64,000 nt of DNA, from positions 2,232,001 through 2,296,000 of the forward strand of contig CP051139.1 of NCBI GenBank assembly GCA_001592805.2, written 5' to 3'. This document shows positions 54,401 through 64,000 of the stretch, in pieces. Under the pieces are notes generated by a model. The model saw only the letters and a program-made list of their open reading frames with translations, did not search any database and was not told the origin of the DNA. Made by a program: the position numbers and the translations under genes. The stretch comes from Peltaster fructicola. Its lineage: Eukaryota; Ascomycota; Dothideomycetes. Position 1 is the first letter of the stretch. Each line of letters opens with the position of its first letter.

Positions 54401-54911
54401 GCAGGACTATCATCGCTTCCACATACCTGTGGACGGTGTGATGGGCGAGCCGAAGCTCATTGAAGGCGAGTACTACACCGTCAATCCCATGGCGATCAGG
54501 TCTGCGCTGGACGTGTATGGCGAGAATATTCGAGTCGTTGTACCTATCGACTCTGCTGTACATGGTCGGGTCATGGTCATCTGCGTCGGCGCCATGATGG
54601 TAGGTTCAACAGTAATTACACGCAAGGCCGGAGAGCAAGTCAAACGTGCAGAAGAGCTTGGATATTTCAAGTTTGGTGGCTCCACGATTCTCCTGCTGTT
54701 CCAACCAGGCGTCATGCAGTTCGATGACGATTTGGTAGCTAACTCTGATGGTGCGCTCGAGACGCTGATCAGAGTCGGCATGGCTATTGGCTCCACAGTA
54801 GGACACGAGTCCTACAAACCTGACCTGCCAAAGAGCAATCCAAGCCAGGCAGAGAAGCAGGAGGCTAAAAGACGGATAGAAGGCAGCCTCGCACCACGTC
54901 CGACCACGTAG
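51489..54911 (+). CDS. PSD2: Phosphatidylserine decarboxylase, PSD2 type, with two C2 domains and an EF-hand
   Basis: Exons 51489-53762, 53806-53968 and 54016-54911, with introns of 43 and 47 bp, give 1,110 residues. Domains in order: disordered N-terminus; C2 domain (about 58-185, [29 protein letters not shown]); basic/acidic linker; second C2 (about 285-400, [23 protein letters not shown]); EF-hand-like loop ([14 protein letters not shown], about 550); Cys-containing segment [10 protein letters not shown]; and the decarboxylase from about 760, with [20 protein letters not shown], and the self-cleavage motif GGST at about 1033-1036, whose Ser becomes the pyruvoyl group. It converts phosphatidylserine to phosphatidylethanolamine in endosomal/Golgi membranes. 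The C2 domains suggest Ca2+ or membrane-contact regulation. Confidence 0.95.
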
Positions 54912-55178
54912 ATGCGGTTCATGATGCCTACGAAGCCCTAAACGTACACAGACGCTGCAGGTGATAGCTCTGAAGCTTAGACGCATGTAAACAGGATAAA
55001 GGACGCCTATGAACGTCACATGAAAAGACGACAGACGCGAAGTCACGATGCTCACTTTCCACGTGCATTGGAATGTCAGTTCATAGTCATACTATGGGCC
55101 TGCCCTCAAGGGGCTTCCAATTGCTTGCTTGATCATGGAGCCATGGAAGGACAAAGGCGTCCTCCAGACACTGGTCTG

Positions 55179-58100
55179 TTATACACGCCATCTTCCTGCT
55201 GCGGAAGCGTTGCTGGCATTAGCCGCAGATGTGGCAGCCATGCTTTCGCGCGCTGCTTTTTCTGCAAGACTGCCACCACTGGCCTTGGCCATGGCAAGAT
55301 TCATGCTTGCTGCAAGTGCCGCACCGCTGCTCTGTCTTCGATTGCCTGAGAAGGCAGCAGAACTACCTGCTGTCGCCACAGAAGACTGTCGACGGTTTGC
55401 GGAGACCTTAGCGGGCGAGACTTGCGCCACACTGGTGTTAGCGATTGCTGGTGCTCGAAGCGCTGTCTGTGGTGTATCCGGGATTGAGCGACCGTTGCTA
55501 GCTCCTCGCTGAGGCGTGGCCGCGAGCGATAGTGATGGATTTGTTCGCTTGACAGGACTTGCTGAACCTGCGGCCGGAACTGCAGCTGTACTGCGAACTC
55601 TTGCAGCTCTGCGTGCCTCATCAGGAATCGTTGGTCGTTGGTGGAATGGTTGGTTCGTGATGAACGCATGAGAACATGCATCGTGTGGCTTGAGACGCCT
55701 TTCAGGATCCCATCGTAAGCAACGAGCAACAAAGTCGACAAAGGCCTCGTCATCGGTTTTCAGTGCTTGCTGCAACGTTTTGCTGCTTGGTCGTCTTCGG
55801 CGTCCCTTGGAGGACACCGTGACTCGCGGCTTGCCCACGGAATCAAAGAAGAGCTTCTTGCGCGTACAGCGCTCCACCAGGTGTCGATCTGGAGGTCCGA
55901 ATATCTCCATGATACAAGCAAGCTGGTCTTGCTCGTTCTCGCCTGGAAAGATTGGATAACCTGTCCAGAGCTCTGCAAGGATGCAGCCGAACGACCACAT
56001 ATCGATGCCGAGTCCATAGCTGCTACCCAGTATAACCTCGGGACTTCGGTAGAATCTGCTTTGAATGTAGGTGTAGACCTTCTCCTCTTCGCGGCAGCTT
56101 GAACCGAAGTCAATGACACGGACATCGGCAGCACGAGCTGAACAAAGCAGAATGTTTTCCGGCTTGAGGTCGCAATGAATAACACGCTTCTGCTGTAGCA
56201 AGACTAGACATGCCAGCAGTTGTCGAGCAAAGCGTCTGATAAGTGGAAGAGGGAAGCCACTGAAGTTGTGAGCGCGGATCAATTCGTAGAGATTGATCGA
56301 CAAGCATGGCGTGACAATGCAGAGGTGAGAGCGGAAGTAGAAAGAGCCGGTAATCGAGAGCGTGGCGTGCGCACCATCTGGATCCTAAGATGTCGTTAGT
56401 ATGAATAGCTTTTGTGAATCATAGCCTACTCACCCATTCTCTCAGCTTGCCTAGTATGCCCACCTCCACCAATGCTTGCTGGTGAAATCTCTTCTTGTTC
56501 CTGATGATCTTGATGGCGACAACTCCTCCATCCTTGTGATCAATGCAACGCACGACTTGTCCGAAGCTGCCTTTGCCAAGGACGTCGCAGACCTCATAAC
56601 GGTAGGCAAGATGATCGCCAAACACGATATTGTAGTCACCGCGCTCGTCATCGTAACCATAGTTTGTGGCTTTGCTAGTCTTGTCGTCCTTCGCATCGAC
56701 TGGTTGACTTGATGGATGAAGAGAGCCAACTATCTTCTTGGCATGCTTGGTACCGGTGAAGTAGACTCCCTCAGTCTCGTACTCGACCACCTCTCCACGC
56801 TCGAAGATGTTCAACGAGTTGTGACGATCATGGAGTATCTTCTCAAGGTCGATTGGTGACTTTGGCGATGCACGTTGCAAGAGCTCTTCCGTCTGTTTTG
56901 CAACATTGTCGACGTCCTTCTTCTTCTGTGTAAGCTTGCGCATCTCCTCGTCAGCAGCAAGATCGTCTTTGTCCTTGGTCAAAGCGGTTATGGTGGATGG
57001 CGTATGACCATGCTTCGCAGGACGAGGCTGTGTGAGATGGGATTTTGATGGCGGAGCACCCTGTCGATCGAGGGTACCGAAACTGCTTGCTCTAAGGTTA
57101 GAGACTGGCTGTGGTCGTTCGGAGTGTATGCTCTTGGTCTTGGGAAGCCCTGACGGTGGTGCATGTGCCTTGGTGGCCTCCTGGTGCCAGATATCATCAC
57201 CAGGGACAACCTTGTTAGCTGCCTCTGTCTTCCGACGAACACGATCGGACAGACTTGCTAGCTCCCCACTATCCAGACTTGGGCGAGCACTTGTGGAAAT
57301 GCCCAGGCTGCCATCACCTGTGAAAGTGATGCTTGCAGGGAGTCGAGGTGGTAGCATGCTGTTTGCCTCGCGGCGAGCAGATTCAGAGTCAGTCTTGTGA
57401 TGTTCTGCGCGACTGGCTGCCTTCGAGCCACTGCGTCGCCAGCCGAGACTGAGCTTTCGTCGTAAGCCTCCTTCCTTCTTGCCGTTGGGAGTATCCTTGT
57501 CAGCCGCGTCGATAGCTGTCAATTGCGTATCTGCTTCGGTAGTCAAGGGAAGTTGATCGATTGACATGCTACGACCCGCCGTATCAGCAATCGTGGGTCG
57601 AGGCCCAGCTGTCTTAGCCTTGGCAAGTTGTAGACCATCGTATGAACCAGAAGAGTTGCCGAGGAAGAAAGCGTCATCTGTGTACTCTCCACTTGGTCGG
57701 GCGTGAAGACGAGCATACTCTCCAGATCCTTTGGGAAGACTGCCAGATGCAAAAGGTGTGATCGTGTTCCGGCTGACTCCTGTAGCACGGCTGAAGTTCT
57801 GTCTACTGACAGCAGGGATGGGTACGCCATTGCTACCAGCATCATCACTGTCTTCGAGCCAGCCAGTGCGCATTGCATCAGCATCGAGCAGAGCGTTGTC
57901 ACGCAAGCCAAAATGCGAGGTACTACTTCGCACAGCTTCTCCACCATGGCGGCGGAAGAAAGTAGCTTTGCTAGCGGTCATGGGTGTCGAGGGTGTTTTG
58001 TGGCCTGTACGTGACCAATCTGGCGTTCGCATGCCAGATGTCCAGTAATTCCCATCCCGCTCCTCAAGCTCCTGGCTCGGACGAGGGAATGAGGCGACTT

Positions 58101-60402
58101 TGGACGTGCTCGCAGACATTGGCACAAGATTGAGCGGCGGAAGGCGTAAAGGTTGCAGGTTGCTATTCTGTCTGCCATGTGGGTCTGGTTGCAGGCGAGG
58201 CTGAGCTGATATCGCTCCTCCTGGCGACGCTTCGTACGCAGCCGCGGGTTGACTTTGAGTATGTACTGACGCTGTGGCAATGCTGCGTGGTCCGGCGATA
58301 GATCGTCGCGATCCTCCATGTCGTGCTCGATCAGAGTCGAAGCTTGCCCGAGTCACATCTCCCGAACGAATGGCAGGCATAGCTTCGTCAGAAGTGTGAG
58401 CATCTATACCACTTGGCAGGTAAGGTAGACTAGCTTTCCTCGTAGCGGTGGTAGATATGTGGTGAGCAAAGGGCGAGGTTTCGTGGTCCTTAGGGCTCTC
58501 ATAGCCTTTTGGAATCGCGGGTACTGGTGGTATGAGCTCACCAAAATCAAGTGAATCTTCATTCGCCGAAGGTGTGGATGCTGCAGGCTGTGTATTGCGA
58601 GGTTTTGGCACAGGTACACGGCTCTGAGATGCCCCAGGTGTTTGTGAAGACACTGCGGTGTGTAGAGAAGCATAACTGCTCTTCGAGCTCAAGCCTCCGG
58701 GGACCGGTGTCGAGGTCGTAGCAGGAAAGGGGAAGCCAAATCTACCAACAGTCGACCCACTATCGCTGGGCGAAGCTCTTGCTGAGTTGGACGCAAGGCT
58801 AGAGCTGTCCTTGCGTGTTGGCAGAAAAGATGGACTTGGAGCTGAAGCCAGCCGCGAGTGCTCGAAGAACTTGTTGACAGGCTGTGTACCTTGCTGCGGA
58901 GCGACTTCAGGAGTGACTACGACTGGTTCTCCTGGCGAGTATGGACTCTTGACCGCAGTAGGCATAGGAGGTTGCTGAGACGCTACACTCATTCGCTTCG
59001 CCCTTCGTGCATCAGTAGGACTAACAGTACGTGCGCCGAGGCCGCTCGCACGACCTGACACAATAGACTGTCTTCGACCGTTGCCCGAAGAACCGGGCGT
59101 CTGTCCACTAGAAGGGTTCTTGGGTGCGGACCTCTCAGTAGGCGTATTCGGGTCTGATCCATTGATAGACGGAAGCAGAGATTTGCCTTTGGCTTGTTTG
59201 CCAGTTGTTTGACCATTGAAGCGAAGTTTATCTTGCGACGTCCCTGACGTTGGATTGATGGTTGTACGACGGCCTTTGACAAGACTTGCAGAGCGTGATA
59301 CTTCAGCCGGTTGATCTTGGGCCGTGTTGTAGCTGATGTTGGAGCGAGAGGGTTTCTGCGCTGAACGAGGGACCGGCTCTGATTCTTGTGGCTGATATCG
59401 CGGGACCGTGGACTGACGTCTCGCCTTTGTGCTTTTAGCGCCCTCTGCAGACGCCTTTGCGTCTGCAAGCAGCCTTGACGAGCGGTCTGCCAAGCGTTGT
59501 CGAAAGCTCGGCTCACTACTCAGACTACTCCTACCAATTGTCTCGTCCAGCTCTTGGCCTGGCGTCACACTCATCGTGGCCATTGCCTTCGCTCGAGTTG
59601 TGTCACTTCTCAGCACTCTGCCACCACCGATAGCTGGGAATTCGTCGAGAAGGCCGGGCCTGAAGGATGATCCAGTATCGAGTGTTCCAAGACTTGTTTG
59701 AAACTCATCAAAGTTGACAGCAGGAAGGAAATCGAGTGAGCCAGAACCGTGTCGATCGCGTTGAGAGCCTGGTGTGGTCGGTTCTGATACGTCGGCAGGA
59801 TTACCGAATGAACCACGAGTGAGTTCGTTCTGTGTGTCGTACGTCAGGTTTGGTCCAAAGAAAGGCATGGAGGAGGAGGAAGGTAGGAATGATGGTCGGC
59901 TGGTAGGAGCGTCTCTGGAAGGTTGCGAGAAGTTGCTTGTTGCGATCCTGATATGCACGTTAGCTTTTCGACCTCATAGTCAATCTTGTATGCCTACTTC
60001 TTGCCTGGGCTGCCAGGATAGTCTCTAGGACCACTTGGTACTCGCATACCATCCCTAATGACAGCGCTTGTCCTTCTCTTATGTACATTGGTCAGGCTTG
60101 GTCGACGCTGCAAGTCGAGAGATGCGCTTGGTTGACGCTGATGCGTGCCGGACGCTTGACGAGTTGCTGATGCCGGTAGGGATGGCTTTCTGAACTGGCC
60201 AGTATTGTCCGTAGCCACAGGGGCTGTACGCTGAAACTTCCTTCTGCTGGCTGCTTCCACTAAACTTGATGTCAGACTATGGCTATCCCCAAGTACAGCT
60301 ACTCTTACATTCAGTTGTGTCCTCATCATGCATGGCTGATTGCTCTCTGTCTAGAAAGCTCTGAGCTCGAGCTCGAGGTTGAAAGCGTGTTGCAATGTCC
60401 AT
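55179..60402 (-). CDS. DYRK-family protein kinase, Pom1-like
   Basis: Four exons: 60402-60309, 60259-59998, 59947-56434 and 56384-55179, with introns of 49, 50 and 49 bp, give 1,691 residues. The first 1,230 residues are Ser/Pro/Thr-rich and disordered. The kinase begins YRYEVCDVLGKGSFGQVV with VAIKII (Lys about 1265), continues through HCDLKPENILL (catalytic Asp about 1362), VIDFGSSC and the DYRK activation-loop signature YTYIQSRFYRSPEVILG. The C-terminal 130 residues are Ala/Ser/Arg-rich. The DYRK motif with a long N-terminal tail fits fission-yeast Pom1, which sets cell-polarity and size gradients at cell tips (family knowledge), though orthology needs a tree. It is convergent with PSD2 and divergent from the GTPase gene. 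Confidence 0.9.
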
Positions 60403-61556
60403 TGTCGATCAATGTCTCATGCAAGCGTGGTTTTTGACTGCATCTGTGCTGAAGAGAAGCTGTTTCTCACGGAATGGAGTGGTTCGCGTGAGGTCGAGGA
60501 GTGTCCGGCGTAGTCAGGACTAACGGTGCGCGATGGTCCTTCAATGAAGGGATGCTTCTTGTTATCGCGAGATGCAGAGGAATCGTCGTAATGTGAGTCG
60601 TGTTATCGTTAAAGTCTCAGATCATTATTGACTAGATGAATGCCATGATTCTGCAATGCTGCTCGAAGCACCGTCGTGTTGCAGGCTTGGGCGAGGGAGG
60701 TCGTGAGATACCAGCTGGAAGACTGTAATCTTGTCAACTGAAGATTCAAATGAAGAATCACAGGCAGCCGGTCGAGCGGTGCTGAAAGCAATTTGGTGTC
60801 TTCAACATCGACTGGCTATCAAGGATGCACATTGTTTAGACAGGAGGATCAGCACGGTGCACCCTGCGGCCAAATTTGGGGGAGGGATGCCACTAATTCA
60901 CATGCCTGGTTGATCTGCTATACCCGTGCTGCACATCTTCCAGCCTTCGAGATGGGTTTTGAATATATACCATGATGGAAAGGATGTTCCCTCTGCCGTT
61001 TCAAAGAGCTCTGCATTTCTCAATATCTCGTTCTCTGCTTGTCTCATGGCTCGTAAGCTAGTTCAGATATTCTAGCTGCGGCTCTGCTCCTGCGCTAGCA
61101 TCCCGACCTCTCATGCATGATCTCCTTTCTCACCAAGCAGTGAAAGGAACGTGACGGATCAGGGAGCAAAAGGAAGCCTAGACATTGTCAACAATCCGCT
61201 TAGATACAGGTTTGGGAGCCTCGTGATGTTTTCTCGCAAGATCGTGCTGCAGCCGTAGCGGGTGCAATCTGTTACGAAAAGGACTCCTTGCCGATTGTTA
61301 TATTGTAACCTCGTGGCCTGATATGCATCCTCAGGCTCATGTGCAGTCGGAGATTTTACTGCTTGATCATCCTGTTGTGCAACAGATCGATTGATCAATC
61401 TACGATGGATCACTCCCGTGGCCCTCCACAATCGAAGAAAAACCTACCTGAAGCTACGTCCACAGAAAAGAATGCAGCACACGACATCCTTCCACAAACA
61501 CTTGATCGCTCCCACCTGACACGTATGTCCTCGTCTGGTGATCACATCCATTCGCA
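60403..61556. other. Divergent promoter region between kinase and GTPase genes
   Basis: About 1.15 kb. No frame shows a known motif; the small minus-strand frame at 61159-61431 has no splice partners. Expected to hold both promoters. Confidence 0.4.
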
Positions 61557-62973
61557 ATGCCTCGAGATCCACTGATCGGACTTGTCGGCAAGCCTTCATC
61601 AGGCAAATCTACCACACTCAATAGTCTTACAGACACGACCGCCAAAGTAGGTGCGTGATCGACCTGTCGGACGTTGCGCTTACGCTGACCACAGTGCTCT
61701 ACATCTAGGCAATTACCCATTCACCACGATAGATCCGAATCGAGCTATCGGCTACCTGCAGATAGCATGCGCCTGCTCGCGGACCACCCTTCCGGGTAAC
61801 ACACCTGCAGATTCCTTGTCACCTCTTCCGCTACAAAAACGCTGCAAGCCGAACTATGGTGTCTGCCAAGAAGGGACGAGAAGTGTGCCGATAGAGCTGC
61901 TGGACGTGGCTGGCCTCGTACCAGGTGCACATCAAGGCAAAGGACTGGGTAATAAGTTCTTGGACGATCTGCGGCACGCCGATGCTCTGATACATGTGGT
62001 CGATGCAAGCGGGACGACCGATGCAGAGGGCAAATCAACTCGAGGCTACGATCCAAGTGCTGATGTCGCTTGGCTGCGATCCGAGATTGTGAGCTGGATA
62101 TTGGGCAATCTAAAAGAGAAATGGGGAGGCATACGGCGAAGACATATTGCTGTCAAAGCTACGGCAGTGGAGACGCTTTCCGGACAGTTTTCTGGCTACG
62201 GTGCGAGTCCCGTAGTCGTGGCGAGAACACTGGACAGACTTGGCTTCAAGACACCCTTGCAGGACTGGGATGATGATATGGTAGAGCAAGTCGTCAACGC
62301 CTTCGTCGATGAGAAGTTTCCAACAGTACTGGCACTTAACAAGATCGACCATGAGGATGCTGGAAAGAATGTCTCTAAAATTGCACGATCAGAGCCGCCG
62401 GAACGCATAGTGCTATGCTCTGCCATTTCAGAGGTGTTCCTGCGACGACTAGCCAAGCAAGGTTACGTTCGATATATACCAGGCTCCGAGTTCGTGGACA
62501 CGCGCGAAGACTTGCTTGAGGCTGGTGAGGAAGATGGCGGTGGTCTCAAGGAGCTGGACGAGAAACTACGAACCAGAATCGAGAATCTCAAAGACATGGT
62601 CCTCTATCGCTTTGGCTCTACTGGCGTCAACCAAGTGCTGACAAGGGCATCTGAGGTACTCGGCCTTGTGCCAGTCTTTCCAGTGAGGAATATAGGCTCC
62701 TTCGGCTCCGGTGAGGCTGGTGCTGGTGGAGGAGAGAAGGCCGCTGTATTTCGAGACTGTGTGCTGGTCAAGAAGCGAAGTACTGTGGGCGATGTCGCCA
62801 GGAAGATCATGGGCGATGTCCCAATCGCCTTCGTTGAAACTGTGGGAGGTGTCCGAGTTAGTGAAGAGGACGAGGTAGGTGTCGGCAAGAATGATGTAAG
62901 TGCTGGAGCATGTGAGCTGTGATGGTGAGCTGACTGTGACCAGATTTTGTCCTTCAAGGTCGGCAGAGCTTGA
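61557..62973 (+). CDS. Obg/YchF-type GTPase, Ygr210c-like
   Basis: Exons 61557-61650, 61709-62895 and 62944-62973 with introns of 58 and 48 bp give 436 residues. The G1 motif is [12 protein letters not shown] near the start; the first splice restores [11 protein letters not shown]3 is [19 protein letters not shown], and G4 is ALNKIDHED. The last 10-codon exon ends ILSFKVGRA, the usual C-terminus of this family, closing a TGS-like domain ([20 protein letters not shown]). Between CACSR and CKPNYG there is an extra stretch of about 20 residues ([20 protein letters not shown]) where related proteins, as I recall, have about six. It may be a real insertion, or an unrecognised in-frame intron. These GTPases associate with ribosomes; the precise role is unknown. 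Confidence 0.9.
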
Positions 62974-63221
62974 AAGGTCGTCCTCGGTGTCGCGGCTGCC
63001 TCTGACAGCGATTGCCTCGTGTTCATTACGACTCACGACGAACGAAAGCACATGATCTATTGGATGCATTCATTGTAATGTTTCTATCGTGAAATCTGTC
63101 TAGCAATTGATCAGGTATACCCTGTCATCCTGCCTCCCGGCAAGGGTATCATTTTATAATGGCCGTAACCAGAAACTCCCGCCAAATGTGAAACAATCTT
63201 GTCCTTGTCGTGCTGTAGCAT

Positions 63222-64000
63222 CTATGCCACAAGCTCCATGGGGTTGCCGTCCAACTTGATTTCAGGAGATAGCAGAACTGATTCTGAGATGGTTGTGGTG
63301 TTCAGTTTGTCACCAATGTTGAGGACCTCACGAAGAGTCTTCTTGTGCTCGCGCTCCATGCCGAACTTTACTGCGTCGAGGACATGGTCGGAAGTGTGCT
63401 TTGGTGCGAACTTTGGCTTGGTGCCCTCCTGGTAGACGCCAGTGCGGACGAGGATGCTGTACCATGTTGCCTCGCTCTACGACGGTCGTTAGCGATGTCA
63501 ATACAGCTCGAGTGATCAACTTACCTGTTCGTTGAATTCGTTAGTACCACGGATATCACTCTCTGGAGTGTCACCGACGAAGTACACAGTGTCTGGCGGC
63601 GCATCGATGCGATGGGTATCCTTGCGCCATCGCTGAAGCAACCGTGTGGCGAATTCGAATGTGCCCATCTGTGGCTTGCCAAAGGCGGTAGTGTTTAAGG
63701 TCTTGCCAGTCACAGCCTTGAACATAGCCTCAATTGAGAGACGAAGAGCTCCCATACCGAGACGGGTGAGATCGTGTCCAGCAGACCAGACAACATCGTT
63801 GTGGGAGAAGAACAGAGGTGGGCCTTCGTCGAAAGTCTCCGATCGTGTACCAAGAACACCTCCTTTTGACATGAGCAGATCGAGAATGATCTGTTGGTCT
63901 CCTGCCCAATCTCTGCTGTCCGCGAAGACAAAGATAGCCTCGATCTTGACCTCTGTGAAACTCCTCTTTCTCGAGTTCGCTTCCTCTTCCTTCGTGAGTG
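63222..64000 (-). CDS. CECR5-type HAD-superfamily hydrolase, C-terminal part (5' partial)
   Basis: The frame is open to the right edge, so the start lies outside. Exon 64000-63525, intron 63524-63477 (48 bp) and exon 63476-63222 give 243 residues. The sequence KIEAIFVFADSRDWAGDQQI, LLMSKGGVLGT, LFFSHNDVVWS, GKPQMGTFEFA and YFVGDTPESDIRGTNEFN match the C-terminal HAD-IIA part of CECR5-like proteins, including the metal-binding GDTPESDI motif. The last exon (ATWYSILVRTGVYQEGTKP) restores the family end. Homologs are mitochondrial or cytosolic phosphatase-like proteins of uncertain substrate. It converges with the GTPase gene 250 bp away. Confidence 0.85.

Noticed and set aside
1-64000. Transposons, LTR elements, viral genes, CRISPR arrays, secondary-metabolite core enzymes
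   Set aside because: I looked for reverse transcriptase, integrase, transposase, capsid, PKS/NRPS and repeat-spacer patterns and saw none; no RIP-like AT-rich block stands out either.

Overview
The window is filamentous ascomycete nuclear DNA, most likely Pezizomycotina and plausibly Dothideomycetes. The evidence is dense, single-copy housekeeping genes on both strands, short GT-AG introns (mostly 43-62 bp) that restore conserved reading frames, about 50% GC, and typical fungal families (Stb3, fungal Med15, Ptc7, PSD2 with C2 domains, Ctr copper transporter, GH16). The class-level placement is inference. I see no bacterial, organellar, viral or transposon genes, no tRNA or rRNA gene and no CRISPR array.

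Layout. 0-20 kb: SLD2 (5' end outside the window), alternative oxidase, a small four-exon acylphosphatase, a hypothetical ORF, a Ptc7-like mitochondrial PP2C, the SNARE Sec20, a very large secreted GH16 protein with four Cys-rich PAN/apple-like modules, a LETM1/Mdm38 protein, a vacuolar carboxypeptidase S, ORC3 and a four-exon Ctr copper transporter. 20-34 kb: a membrane RING-H2 protein, a membrane Ubl-BAG cochaperone, ribosomal protein L16/uL13, Mediator Med15 and a five-exon MFS transporter. 34-44 kb: a transcription-factor-like protein without a recognisable DNA-binding domain, a six-exon Stm1-like RGG protein, a bZIP factor, an arrestin-like protein and an Stb3-like factor. 44-48 kb is a 3.8-kb stretch without a long gene; its best content is a 34-codon ORF behind a probable 5'UTR intron. 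48-64 kb: a glyoxalase-like protein, a conserved-looking unknown, a PEBP-family protein, a C2/EF-hand phosphatidylserine decarboxylase, a Pom1-like DYRK kinase, an Obg/YchF-type GTPase and a CECR5-type HAD hydrolase (5' end outside the window).

The genes do not form one pathway. Local themes are DNA replication (SLD2, ORC3), mitochondrial functions (AOX, Ptc7, LETM1), and transcription (Med15, bZIP, Stb3). I found no clear secondary-metabolite or defence cluster. The most notable observations are two neighbouring genes with apparent reading-frame lesions (a bZIP frameshift and an in-frame TAG in the arrestin), a GC-AG intron in the bZIP gene, the 34-codon ORF with a spliced leader, and the GH16/PAN-like architecture. 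Splice models were derived by eye from reading-frame restoration and recognised family motifs; no searches were run.
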